From: Rhodanobacter sp. C05
GTDB taxonomy: Bacteria; Pseudomonadota; Gammaproteobacteria; Xanthomonadales; Rhodanobacteraceae
Direction of reading: 5' to 3'
Assembly (NCBI RefSeq): GCF_002001165.1
Contig: NZ_MUNQ01000008.1
Span: 406,321-470,320 of the forward strand
Length of the DNA: 64,000 nucleotides
The position numbers and the translations under genes are program-made. Positions 46,122 through 54,459 of this stretch are shown piece after piece. Numbering within the stretch: the first letter of the stretch is position 1; every line of letters begins with the position of its first letter. The notes under the pieces are model-generated. The model had not been told where the DNA came from and searched no databases. It worked only from the letters and a program-made list of their open reading frames with translations.

Positions 46122-47528
46122 ATGACGGATATCGCAATCATCGGTGGCGGAGCTGCTGGCGCCGCGGTCTTTGGCGAACTTCTACGATGCAACCCGCCAT
46201 GCACGATTCATTGGATCGTCAACCAGTGTTCGCCCGGACGAGGCGTGGCGTACAGCACGCTCGATGAACGACATTTGCTCAATGTGCGTGCGGCCGGCAT
46301 GGGACTGTTCCTGGATCACTCGGATGATTTTCTGAGGCACGCCAGCGAAGAGCTTGGCCACGTGCGTGGCTCGGATTTTCTTCCGCGCCGGCTGTTCGGC
46401 GATTTTGTCCAGGCGCAGATCGCAGCGCTTGTCCAATCCGCATCGCAGCAGGGCCAGTCTTTCAAAGTGCATAAAGCCGCGGCGGTGAGCATCAAGGCAA
46501 CTCCGCAAAGCGGTTACCTTATAGCCTTGGCGGATGGGCGAATCATTGAGGCAGGCAACGTGGTTCTGGCGTTGGGTGCGTTGCCGCCACGCGCCCTGCG
46601 AAGTGTCTCAAATGAAGCGCTGGCCAGCGACGCTTACAAGCTTGACCCCTGGACTCTTGATCAGCAGCAGAAGTCTCCTCGTCGAGTCGTGGTAATCGGC
46701 ACGGGGCTGACCGCAGTCGACACGCTCCTGTCAGCTTCCACGCGCTGGCCCAGCGCCGATCTGGTGGCGGTTTCCAGGCATGGCCTGTTGCCTTTTGTGC
46801 ATCCAGAGCAACCCATGGCGCCCTACCCTTTTCAGGATGACCTCAACAAAGGGCTTCTGGACAGCGGCGGCATTCCCGCCATGACGCGACTTGTCCGCGA
46901 GGCGATCGCATTACACACCGGAGACTGGCGCGGCATTGTCGATGGCATGCGACCGATCAACGCCAGGCTTTGGCAAAAGCTGACCACCAGGCAACGCTGG
47001 CAGTTCCTGCGACATGTCCGCTGGGTCTGGGAGGCCTCGCGCCATCGCGTGGCGCCTGCGTCCGCGCAAGCCATCGAACAACTGCGGGATGAAGGACGTC
47101 TTCAGATCCACGCGGCACGGGTTTTGCGAGTCGAAGGCACCTCACCATTGCAGGTCACGATCCGCGGCCGGGTGTCCCAGCTGGTCAGTACGCTGGAATC
47201 AGACCTGGTCATCCAGGCAACCGGCCTGGACACGGCTCTTGCGTATACAAGGCACGAACTCCTTGCCGGACTCCTGCATGACGGTCTTGCCGTTGCGGAT
47301 CCTTTGCAGCTGGGTGTCGTGGCTCAAGCTGATGGGCAATTGATCAATGGAACGGGACAGCCGCAACGCGGACTTTTTGCCATCGGCTCGCTGCTGCGCG
47401 GCAGCTTGTGGGAGTGCACCGCGATGCCTGAAATTCGCAAGGACGCGCATCACGTGGCGACATGCCTGAGCCAGAACTTCGTCAGCGTGCCCACCGTCAG
47501 CAGCGGTGATAGTGGCGCGAACGGCTGA
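46122..47528 (+). CDS. FAD/NAD(P)-binding protein (YdhS/SidA-like)
   Basis: The 468-residue protein begins with the dinucleotide-binding DIAIIGGGAAGAAVFGELL, has PGRGVAYSTLDERHLLNVRAAGM, a second nucleotide site VVVIGTGLTAVDTLLS, and ends with RGLFAIGSLLRGSLWECTAMPEIR. These match the uncharacterised FAD-NAD(P)-binding family (YdhS). ATG at 46122 has GGGGAT upstream. The reaction is unknown; pairing with a cysteine-dioxygenase-like gene suggests sulfur compound oxidation. Confidence 0.87.
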   Translation: MTDIAIIGGGAAGAAVFGELLRCNPPCTIHWIVNQCSPGRGVAYSTLDERHLLNVRAAGMGLFLDHSDDFLRHASEELGHVRGSDFLPRRLFGDFVQAQIAALVQSASQQGQSFKVHKAAAVSIKATPQSGYLIALADGRIIEAGNVVLALGALPPRALRSVSNEALASDAYKLDPWTLDQQQKSPRRVVVIGTGLTAVDTLLSASTRWPSADLVAVSRHGLLPFVHPEQPMAPYPFQDDLNKGLLDSGGIPAMTRLVREAIALHTGDWRGIVDGMRPINARLWQKLTTRQRWQFLRHVRWVWEASRHRVAPASAQAIEQLRDEGRLQIHAARVLRVEGTSPLQVTIRGRVSQLVSTLESDLVIQATGLDTALAYTRHELLAGLLHDGLAVADPLQLGVVAQADGQLINGTGQPQRGLFAIGSLLRGSLWECTAMPEIRKDAHHVATCLSQNFVSVPTVSSGDSGANG

Positions 47529-47535
47529 CAAGCAT

Positions 47536-47921
47536 GGTGTCAGAGGGACACTAGAGGAGCGCGGTGGTCGTCCGACCGTTCGTACCACTGCGAAACGGCC
47601 TGTCGTGGCTTCGACCCACCACCGGAACCGATCCGTCCACGGCACCTTCCAGAAATTGTCTCTGACACGAATGGCACTTACTTAGGCCCCGTTCGTCCTG
47701 AGGGTAGGCCGAAGGCCAAAGTCGAAGGACTGCCAGCGATGGGCCGTCCACGCTTGGCGGCGCTTCGACTCCGCTTGCTGCGCAGGCTATGCCCAGCGCG
47801 AACGGTTGCGAGTAGGGTGGCCCTAAGTAAGTGCGAAACCTAACTTTTCGTCATTCCCGCTTGCGCGGGGGATGACGGCGCTTAAGCACTTAAGTAAGTG
47901 CCATTCGTCTCTGACACCTAT
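47536..47921. repeat. Composite, nested intergenic repeat element, copy 2
   Basis: Module A (47536-47665) opens GGTGTCAGAG and closes CTCTGACAC. Module B (47668-47907) has 17-bp inverted ends, CGAATGGCACTTACTTA and TAAGTAAGTGCCATTCG. Inside B lies a third pair of inverted arms (about 47689-47805, GTTCGTCCTGAGGG and CAGCGCGAACGG) and a REP at 47849-47877. The layering suggests successive insertions into one another. No coding capacity is seen. Confidence 0.7.
47849..47877. repeat. REP-like hairpin
   Basis: CGTCATTCCCGC-TTGC-GCGGGGGATGACG forms a hairpin closely related to the REP units at 36719 and 41356. Confidence 0.7.
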
Positions 47922-47926
47922 TCGCA

Positions 47927-47972
47927 AAGAATGGCATCAGGTAAGCAGCTCTGACCCGGATAGTTGCGAGCA
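47927..47972. repeat. Short repeat shared with 58173-58219
   Basis: AAAGAATGGCATCAGGTAAG followed by CTCTGACCCGGATAGTTG reappears at 58173-58219 with about 80% identity by eye. Both copies lie next to the beginning or end of a secreted-protein gene. Confidence 0.55.
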
Positions 47973-48018
47973 AATGTGGTTTCAAGCGCGACAAGATGTT
48001 CTGCCCATGATCGTTTGC

Positions 48019-48528
48019 TTACTTCACGCCAGCCGGTGCCTGCACATTGCTGTATTCAATGCGAGTGTCCGTTGTGCCGCTTTCGTGGAGGTCGGTCGTT
48101 TCATGCACTAGCAGGCCGCTTGATTTGGCGATCCACTCCTGCGTGTCAATATTCATCTTCGCGTCGTGGACTCTGTAGAGCGTGGTTGCCTGACCATCCT
48201 TGATCTGGTCGCCGACCACGGTGCAGGTATCGGGGTGGGTTTTCAGTTTTTCCTGCATGTTTTTCATCGCCAACTGCTGGGGCAATGGGCTGCGTTGCCA
48301 CTGATCGCCCACCTTCATGTATTCGACGCCTCCGGCGAAAACATCCTCCATGGAGTTGGGTAAGCCAGCCATGTGCACCGCGACGTAAGCGTGACTTGGC
48401 GTCTGGTTGAACTTGATGGAGGCCAGGTAGACCGCATCGCAGACATTGGCGGCATGCGCCGGGGTGATCGTTGCAGCTGCCAGCAGCAACGCACTGAAGC
48501 AGGAAAGCTTGACGGCAAAGGTGCGCAT
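48019..48528 (-). CDS. Secreted hypothetical protein (169 aa)
   Basis: A signal peptide (MRTFAVKLSCFSALLLAAATITPAHA, shortened here to its clear end at THA-like PAHA) is followed by a small domain with KFNQTPSHAYVAVH, GGVEYMKVGDQWQ and a C-terminal half rich in short strands (TQEWIAKSSGLLVHETTDL). Two Cys residues may form a disulfide. The strand pattern resembles periplasmic proteins of the LolA-like fold, but I do not recognise a named family. It stands alone between repeat-rich gaps. Confidence 0.8.
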   Translation of the reverse strand: MRTFAVKLSCFSALLLAAATITPAHAANVCDAVYLASIKFNQTPSHAYVAVHMAGLPNSMEDVFAGGVEYMKVGDQWQRSPLPQQLAMKNMQEKLKTHPDTCTVVGDQIKDGQATTLYRVHDAKMNIDTQEWIAKSSGLLVHETTDLHESGTTDTRIEYSNVQAPAGVK

Positions 48529-48960
48529 GGAGATCTTCCTGGTTGACGATTTGGTGGGTGTACCGGCGTGCCTTCGGGTGGTGTTGCACGGCGTAGCAGT
48601 GATGATTTACAACAAAGATGGCAGCGACACTCTATGGCTCGTATAGCCAGTCATAGGTGCATACCCAAATCCCACGCGATAGCAACGCTGTATAGATACT
48701 CGGAAGTAAAGCCTGCCAGCACCGACAGAGAGCTGGCATTACGAAAGTCGGTATGGGACTGCTGCCGAATTGCCTCCACGATCCTTCGAGCACAGCCACT
48801 GCTCTTGTCGAACCTGGTTACGCACATTGATTCTCGACGAAACGGCTCAAACGCAAAGCATGTTCGACATGCATGTCCTCGACTCACCACAACATGCCTC
48901 ATGTGACAACGCAAACATCCGGCATGATCCAGAACGACTGGCGTTTCGCTTTTTGCCACG
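48529..48960. other. Intergenic region (about 430 bp), no firm gene
   Basis: Frames on either strand are short with unlikely amino-acid content. No tRNA or terminator hairpin was recognised. It may hold the promoter of the secreted protein gene at 48528. Confidence 0.35.
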
Positions 48961-49983
48961 TCAGATGATCCGAATGGATGGACTGGTCGCTGCCTGCATA
49001 AGCGCCATCCGATAGGCATCATCGCTGAGGCCTTTCGGGTCGAGTTCGAACCGGTTGGCCAATGAATTGCCGGAGTCCTGACCACGCGCCGGAAAGGCGC
49101 TGCGATCGATGCCGCCGCCAAGGGTCAGGACGACATCACGCCAGAACGGCTGCTGATCGAAGTAGAAGCAATGCGTCAGGGTCGGACTGAGATCACCCTG
49201 GATATTGGGGCAGACCGACTGGAACAGTGCGCTGCAATTGACCTCGCACATCATGGGCGGCGCAGCATCCGGCAAGCCCACGCGCCCCATGCGCGGGGCA
49301 AGCTCAAGGCGCTTGGTATTCGAAATGAGTAACGCCTTGTCGTAGGCGTTGCAGTAAGCCGTCAGCCTGCCTGCATGCTGGAGGAACGCCGTTGCGCTGG
49401 GGTTGCCCGCCTCGAACACCGTGTAGTCGACATCGGCGGCAGCAAACATCAGCTGACCCACTTTCCAGTCCGCCGCCACGTCCTGATACGACCAGGTAAA
49501 AGCCTGCTGCACGACGAAGCATCCCATGGAATGCGCAAGAACATGGACGTTGATCGTGCATTGCTTCTTCTGCGCCGCTTCAAGCACGGAGATCGCACCG
49601 CTCACCAATGTTGATGCGGCGGCACGCGCGTTGACGCGATCCGGCAGATAGGCGAAAACCAGCCCGTCCGACGGCCAGTCATAGCTGATTACGCGCCCGA
49701 CCCATCCCTGCTTTTGCAGCTGGTCGACGCATTTCAGATGGAATGCTTTTGCCGCCTGGTGGCTCACATTGAAACCGTGCACCAGAAAAAGAATGTCGCC
49801 CGTGCGGTCGGGATGCCCCAAAGAATTCGATGCATCCGGCGAAAAGGACTCGATGATGCTTGCCACCCAGGCAGGTTGCCGCAGAGCCTGTTCCGGGCCC
49901 GACTCATCCGTAAAGGTCAAGTAACGCGCCGGCCCTACTCCGTCGGAGTCATTGGTCTTGCGCAAGGTGATCATGTATTCCAT
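48961..49983 (-). CDS. DUF900-type alpha/beta hydrolase
   Basis: The 340-residue protein has ILFLVHGFNVSHQAAKAF, the nucleophile elbow VLAHSMGCFVVQQAF with Ser, and MFAAADVDYTVF with an acidic residue, matching the DUF900 hydrolases of unknown substrate. No signal peptide is present, so it is cytoplasmic unless exported otherwise. ATG at 49983 is preceded by GGGGGC; a GTG one codon upstream is possible. Confidence 0.85.
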   Translation of the reverse strand: MEYMITLRKTNDSDGVGPARYLTFTDESGPEQALRQPAWVASIIESFSPDASNSLGHPDRTGDILFLVHGFNVSHQAAKAFHLKCVDQLQKQGWVGRVISYDWPSDGLVFAYLPDRVNARAAASTLVSGAISVLEAAQKKQCTINVHVLAHSMGCFVVQQAFTWSYQDVAADWKVGQLMFAAADVDYTVFEAGNPSATAFLQHAGRLTAYCNAYDKALLISNTKRLELAPRMGRVGLPDAAPPMMCEVNCSALFQSVCPNIQGDLSPTLTHCFYFDQQPFWRDVVLTLGGGIDRSAFPARGQDSGNSLANRFELDPKGLSDDAYRMALMQAATSPSIRII

Positions 49984-50108
49984 CACCGCCCCCTTTAGTC
50001 ATTCGCCAGCGTGCAAACAGACCGTAGCGCTTTGCAGTCAAGCCTGGCGTGAACTTGCCTGCCCATCGAGACAACCACAAAAATCAAAGAGTGGCGACAC
50101 CTATGCTG

Positions 50109-50489
50109 CTACGGCTGAGGATTGCACCGTATGTCATGCGGATCAGGGGCATTCGGGTCTGGCAGTTTGCCGTTGCATACATTCATGTTGCGCACATCGA
50201 TTTTGGTCAGCCGGTCCAGCTTGCACTCGGCCAAGGAGCTCTTACTGTCCGCGGGTGCGTGCAGCAGAGTTTTCTGCGCCGCATTGTCCTGCTGCACGCG
50301 CTTGGATATCTCTGCGCAGCTCACGTGGGAACAGTAGAGGATGCTCTCCTCGGCGGTCTCCTGGCGTCCGATTTCGATATCCCCCGGCCGGCATCCAGCC
50401 TGCTGCCCCCAAGTCGGGCTGACCAAACCCAAGGCCACACACAAAACCGCACCGCTTAAGCGACACGTGGGAAGAAATCTGTTTTTCAT
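50109..50489 (-). CDS. Small secreted Cys-rich hypothetical protein
   Basis: From ATG 50489 (GAGG upstream) the gene encodes 126 residues with a signal peptide (LSGAVLCVALGLVSPTWG). The mature part has six or seven Cys residues, suggesting disulfides, and the tail LPDPNAPDPHDIRCNPQP. I do not recognise a family. It shows coding-like composition and is separated from neighbours by intergenic DNA. Confidence 0.7.
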   Translation of the reverse strand: MKNRFLPTCRLSGAVLCVALGLVSPTWGQQAGCRPGDIEIGRQETAEESILYCSHVSCAEISKRVQQDNAAQKTLLHAPADSKSSLAECKLDRLTKIDVRNMNVCNGKLPDPNAPDPHDIRCNPQP

Positions 50490-50632
50490 TTCAACCTCGA
50501 TGCAGTTCAGGGTTATCTGTGCACGGGTTATCTGGAAAATCTGGGCAAGTCCCCCGACTTGCCTCGCCGACGATACGAGCATGTGATGCAAGGTGCAACG
50601 ATGAGCCAACTGACCTTCGGAAGGGGTTCAAG

Positions 50633-50774
50633 AATGACATCAGCTGCAATTCGAGGAACGCGGTTGACAACCGACTAGCCGCTCCGCGGCGAAATGGCCT
50701 GCACTGGCTTCGATCCACGACTGGAACCGATCCGTCCCCGACATCTTTCAGGAATTGCCACCGACACCTTTTCC
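50633..50774. repeat. Diverged copy of composite repeat module A
   Basis: It shares TTCGATCCACGACTGGAACCG, trimmed here to the common core GGAACCGATCCGTCC, with the copy at 47536, plus GGAATTGCC and the closing CCGACACCTTTTCC also seen at 36855. The opening end is degenerate. Confidence 0.6.
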
Positions 50775-50821
50775 AGCCCCTGAAATCCTCCGGGAAGCCG
50801 ACTTCGCAGCTAGCGGCGCGA

Positions 50822-51745
50822 TCATCCTGCCGATGAAAACGCCGTTGCGTCGTCGGCATTTGACGGAAGCCGCTTAGCCAACTCAGCGTGCAGAAAGTCG
50901 ACGAACCGGCGTACACGTGGCGGCTGAAAGACGTTCGGGTGGTACATCGCATGGATCGGCGTGGGGGCAGACCACGCTGGTGCGTTGACGAGCACCAACC
51001 GGCCTTCGCGTACATCCGCCGCCACCGCCCAAAGCTGCCGGTAGGCGAACCCGCGACCGAGAACAGCCCACTTGCGGATGACTTCGCTGTCAGTGCATTC
51101 GTGATATCGCCGAACCCGCACCACTGCTTCGCCAAGACGCCACTCATTGCGTGGCCCGGCATTCGTGGTCAGTACCAGCGTCGGCAATTCGACGAGATCC
51201 TCGGGATGCCTTGGCATTCCACAAGTCGCGATACATGTTGGCGAAGCGCAGACCACGCGCCAGCTGTCGGCAAGATGACGCGCGACAAGATCGCTGTCCT
51301 CCAATGGACCGACGCGGATGGCTACGTCGATGTCATCCGGCACGAAACGCGAGAGCGAATCCGATAGCGTCAGGACAATGCGCACCTCCGGGTGGAGGCC
51401 CATGAAACTGTCGAGGATGTCGACCAGCAGGTTGCGCCCCAGGTCGGAAGGCGCCGATACACGCAGCGTCCCGCTTACACCGTCGGTGCCGCTGCGAACC
51501 GCGCGCTCGGCCTCCCGCATGGTCTCGATGGCGACCCGACAGGATGCGATGTAGATGCGCCCCTCATCAGTCAGGCGCAATTGACGACTCGTGCGTTCGA
51601 AGAGCCGCGCACCGAGCATGGCCTCGACCCGTTGCAGACAGGCACTGGCGGCGGCAGGCGAGAGCCCTGCACGACGCCCGGCAGCCGACAGGCTGCTGAG
51701 GTCGGCCGCATCGACGAGGAGCTGCATGTCGCTGAGGCGGTTCAT
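50822..51745 (-). CDS. LysR-type transcriptional regulator
   Basis: The 307-residue regulator starts MNRLSDMQLLVDAADLSSLS and has the HTH AAGRRAGLSPAAASACLQRV and the effector-binding domain (LRVSAPSDLGRNLLVDILDSF). ATG at 51745 is used as it gives the conserved N-terminus. It is divergent from the lipocalin-like gene at 51885. A 27-bp inverted repeat stands in the shared promoter region and is a good operator candidate. Confidence 0.92.
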   Translation of the reverse strand: MNRLSDMQLLVDAADLSSLSAAGRRAGLSPAAASACLQRVEAMLGARLFERTSRQLRLTDEGRIYIASCRVAIETMREAERAVRSGTDGVSGTLRVSAPSDLGRNLLVDILDSFMGLHPEVRIVLTLSDSLSRFVPDDIDVAIRVGPLEDSDLVARHLADSWRVVCASPTCIATCGMPRHPEDLVELPTLVLTTNAGPRNEWRLGEAVVRVRRYHECTDSEVIRKWAVLGRGFAYRQLWAVAADVREGRLVLVNAPAWSAPTPIHAMYHPNVFQPPRVRRFVDFLHAELAKRLPSNADDATAFSSAG

Positions 51746-51780
51746 GGGGTCAGGTCCCAAGCGCAGAAGGCAAAGACGGA

Positions 51781-51807
51781 TGATCTTCAAATGGCATTTG
51801 AAGATCA
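51781..51807. promoter_or_regulatory. 27-bp inverted repeat, candidate LysR operator
   Basis: Two perfect 13-bp arms (51781-51793 and 51795-51807, beginning TGATCTTCAAATG) flank one central base. The repeat lies between the divergent LysR and lipocalin-like genes, where LysR proteins bind dyads. Confidence 0.7.
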
Positions 51808-51884
51808 ATAAAAATCAAAGCCTATTATCAAAATGGGAAGCGCGGGAGACGATGCCACCTACCCCACCCACTCAAGGTATCGCC

Positions 51885-52445
51885 ATGTCCCGCGTAAAAC
51901 TCCTGCTGCTCGCCTCTTTGCTCGCCCCGATGATCGCCTCGTCGATCCCGACCGCCGCAGCCGCCCAGGACGCGGCGATGAAACACAGTGAAAGTGCCAG
52001 CGATCATGCGATGGTGCCCAGGGAACTGATCGGCGCCTGGACCCTCGTCCGCTGCGACAACGTCTACCCGGATGGTCACCGCGTGGAGCTGTACGGCCCC
52101 CACCCGGAAGGCATGTGGCTTATCGATGCGCAGGGCGACTACATGATGCAGATCGTGCGGGCGAAGCGAATGCCATTCGCGGCGAATGACAAATCCAAGG
52201 GAACCCCGGACGAGTACCGTGCCGCCTCGATGGACAGCAATGCCCACTACGGCCACGTCAACGCCGACGCCATGGTCATGCACAGCCAGATCCTGCACGC
52301 CTCGTTCCCGAACTGGGATGGCAAGAGCGGCGACTCGGGCTACACCATCAACGGCGATGAATTGACCTATCGCGTGGCCAAGCCGTCGAGCGGTGCGGCC
52401 GAGGGCGCCCATGGTGAGGTCGTGTGGCGGCGGGTTCGCTCATAA
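51885..52445 (+). CDS. Secreted lipocalin-like domain protein
   Basis: The 186-residue protein has a signal peptide (MSRVKLLLLASLLAPMIASS, cleaved near AAAA) and a lipocalin_5-like domain with ELIGAWTLVRCDNVYPDG, GMWLIDAQGDYMMQIVR and the ending YRVAKPSSGAAEG. Such domains form small beta barrels that may bind hydrophobic ligands. ATG at 51885 is preferred for the signal peptide, though ATG 51852 has the better GGGAGA site. It faces the LysR gene, its likely regulator. Confidence 0.82.
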   Translation: MSRVKLLLLASLLAPMIASSIPTAAAAQDAAMKHSESASDHAMVPRELIGAWTLVRCDNVYPDGHRVELYGPHPEGMWLIDAQGDYMMQIVRAKRMPFAANDKSKGTPDEYRAASMDSNAHYGHVNADAMVMHSQILHASFPNWDGKSGDSGYTINGDELTYRVAKPSSGAAEGAHGEVVWRRVRS

Positions 52446-52508
52446 CGGCCAAGCCAGAGAATGGCGACAGGGAAGTGGCTTTGATCCAGATACTTCCCTG
52501 CCCGGCGA

Positions 52509-53252
52509 TCAACCGACGCGATACTGACCGCCATCCACGACCATGGCCTGCCCGGTCATGAAGGCCGCATCGTCGCCGGTCAGGAACAGAACCGCACCGG
52601 TGATGTCTTCGGGTTCGCCCAATCGCTTGATCGCCTGCTGCTCCCAGGTCGAGCGCTTTTGCTCTTCCGATTGCGGTGCGGTTGCCAGCGTATTGATCAG
52701 GCCGGGCAATAACGCGTTCGCGGTGATGCCGTCGCTGGCGACGTCGTTGGCCAAGCCACGCATGAATCCAATGATCGCCATTTTCGAAGCGATGTAGTGA
52801 CTCATGCCGGGTATGGCCAGACCCACCATGTTCGACGAGATGCCGACAAAACGACCCCACTTCTTCTTTCTCATCGCCGGCAGGAAATACTTCACGCTAA
52901 GGAAGTGCGAGTCCAGGTTCGTGGCCATGGTCCTTCGCCACGTCGGCAGATCCAGCTCGTCGATCAGCCGATGGGGGAAATAGCCGGCGTTGTTCACGAC
53001 GATATCGACGTCGCCAATCTCACGGCTCTGCAGGGATGCCGCACGCCAATCGTCTTCCTGCGTCACATCGAGTTGCAGGGCGAATGCGTTCGAACCGATC
53101 TTGCTGACGGTTGCATCCGGGGCCGTGAGGTCGGTCGCGATCACTCGTGCCCCTCGTCTTGCCAAGGCGATGGCGATCGCTTGCCCAATGCCTTGCCCGG
53201 CACCGGTCACGAGTGCCGTCCGTCCTTCGTGGGTTCTAGTCGAACTGTTCAT
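52509..53252 (-). CDS. SDR family oxidoreductase (FabG-like, 247 aa)
   Basis: The protein has TGAGQGIGQAIAIALA, NNAGYF, catalytic Ser in GISSNMVG, Tyr/Lys in YIASKMA and the ending GQAMVVDGGQYRVG. It is a classical SDR of about 250 residues. It is the last gene of a minus-strand run DoxX-NADP-binding protein-SDR, with a 3-nt gap to the preceding gene, and is likely controlled by the divergent LysR gene at 54460. Confidence 0.93.
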   Translation of the reverse strand: MNSSTRTHEGRTALVTGAGQGIGQAIAIALARRGARVIATDLTAPDATVSKIGSNAFALQLDVTQEDDWRAASLQSREIGDVDIVVNNAGYFPHRLIDELDLPTWRRTMATNLDSHFLSVKYFLPAMRKKKWGRFVGISSNMVGLAIPGMSHYIASKMAIIGFMRGLANDVASDGITANALLPGLINTLATAPQSEEQKRSTWEQQAIKRLGEPEDITGAVLFLTGDDAAFMTGQAMVVDGGQYRVG

Positions 53253-53255
53253 GAC

Positions 53256-53855
53256 TCAGGCCTGTTGATGGATCAGGCTGCGCAGCGTCAGCGGGCCACC
53301 GAACTGTTGCAGCAAACCACCTTCGTCAAGACGGCCCAGGATGATGGGACTGAAGCCAAGCAAGGTGGCGAGCGATGCGACTTTCTCGTTGGCATCGGCG
53401 TGGTCGCCCGAAACGAAGATCGTGCGATGGCCCTCGCTCCGGCGCGGCTCATCCGCGAGCACCGCCGCCGGCAACGTGTTGAACGCCTTGACGACCTTGG
53501 CGCCCTTGAACTGCGCCGCCACCACCTGACTCGAGGGACGGCCGCCAAGATCCAGTGGCCTGAAGGCGGGAAACTCGATCGCGTTGGTGGCATCCACCAC
53601 GATCTTGCCGGCCCAGTCGCTGCGCAACTTGGCGACCTCCCCCGCTGCCCCGAACGGGATGGCGAGGATGATCACGTCCGCATCCAGTGCGTCGGCGGTT
53701 TCTGTTGCACTTACCGTAGGAGCAAAGGCTTGCAGCGCATCCTCCAGCGAAGCCGTTCCGCGACGATTGGCAATGACGGCCTTGATCTTGCCGCGGGCGA
53801 ATTGCTTGGCGAGGGCGCCCCCGATGGCGCCCGACCCGATGATGGCGTAGCTCAT
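53256..53855 (-). CDS. NADPH-dependent F420 reductase-like protein
   Basis: The 199-residue protein starts MSYAIIGSGAIGGALAKQFA, a Rossmann loop, followed by ANRRG (NADP phosphate-binding Arg pair), DADVIILAIPFGAAGEV and VVDATNAIEF. This is the layout of FNO/YrkL-like proteins, which in F420-lacking bacteria probably reduce other substrates. ATG at 53855 has CAGGAGA upstream. It is central in the DoxX-reductase-SDR operon. Confidence 0.9.
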   Translation of the reverse strand: MSYAIIGSGAIGGALAKQFARGKIKAVIANRRGTASLEDALQAFAPTVSATETADALDADVIILAIPFGAAGEVAKLRSDWAGKIVVDATNAIEFPAFRPLDLGGRPSSQVVAAQFKGAKVVKAFNTLPAAVLADEPRRSEGHRTIFVSGDHADANEKVASLATLLGFSPIILGRLDEGGLLQQFGGPLTLRSLIHQQA

Positions 53856-53898
53856 GGAATATCTCCTGATGGACTGTCGATGGGATGGATGCGAAGGA

Positions 53899-54351
53899 TC
53901 AGCGCGACTTGCCGTCGAGGCTGAACCGGCCTGCACCATTGACCGTCAGCAGCAGGAAGGCGCCGGCGATCGAGACGTTCTTGAGGAACATGATCATCTG
54001 GGTCTGATCGGCGAAGTTGTTATGGAACAAGAGCGCCGTCAGCACGGTATAGCCAGCGAGCAGGAACGCCGTGACACGCGTCTTCCAGCCGAAGGCAATG
54101 GCCACGCCGCCGAGAAGCTCGGTGGCGATCACCACCGGTAGCAAAGCGCCAGGAACGCCCATGGCGGACATGTAGCCAACGGTGGCGGCGTAGGCGCCAA
54201 TCTTGCTCAGGCCGGAGAGCACGAACAGCGATGACAGCAGGATGCGACCGCCGAGTTCCGCGGCATCGCGAAGCATGGTGCTGGAAGACGTGGTATCCGC
54301 GCTGATTTTCGTGGAACCGGTTTTCGTGGAAGCGAAAGTTGAAGCGTTCAT
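53899..54351 (-). CDS. DoxX family membrane protein
   Basis: The 150-residue protein has four membrane helices (about residues 30-50, 68-88, 94-112 and 120-140) with LLSSLFVLSGLSKIGAY and LLGGVAIAFGWKTRVTAF, typical of DoxX/DoxD. Members are quinone-linked or stress-associated membrane proteins of unclear role. ATG at 54351 is the start giving a proper N-terminal stretch. It heads the minus-strand operon and is divergent from the LysR gene. Confidence 0.9.
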   Translation of the reverse strand: MNASTFASTKTGSTKISADTTSSSTMLRDAAELGGRILLSSLFVLSGLSKIGAYAATVGYMSAMGVPGALLPVVIATELLGGVAIAFGWKTRVTAFLLAGYTVLTALLFHNNFADQTQMIMFLKNVSIAGAFLLLTVNGAGRFSLDGKSR

Positions 54352-54435
54352 GGCTATCTCCAGGGGTTGGGTGAAACGGTGGAGACATACTAAGAATCCC
54401 GAATTGGCGGATAAATAGCTTTTCATGGCAATATT

Positions 54436-54454
54436 TATCCCAAAAAACGGGATA
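54436..54454. promoter_or_regulatory. Inverted repeat upstream of lysR (candidate operator)
   Basis: TATCCC-N7-GGGATA lies 5 nt before the LysR start codon and between divergent genes. It fits a LysR autoregulatory dyad. Confidence 0.6.
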
Positions 54455-54459
54455 GTCTT

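Noticed and set aside
48568..49121. Overlapping frames on both strands between 48568 and 49121
   Set aside because: Both have unlikely composition, no ribosome-binding site and no family resemblance; the minus-strand one overlaps the DUF900 gene.
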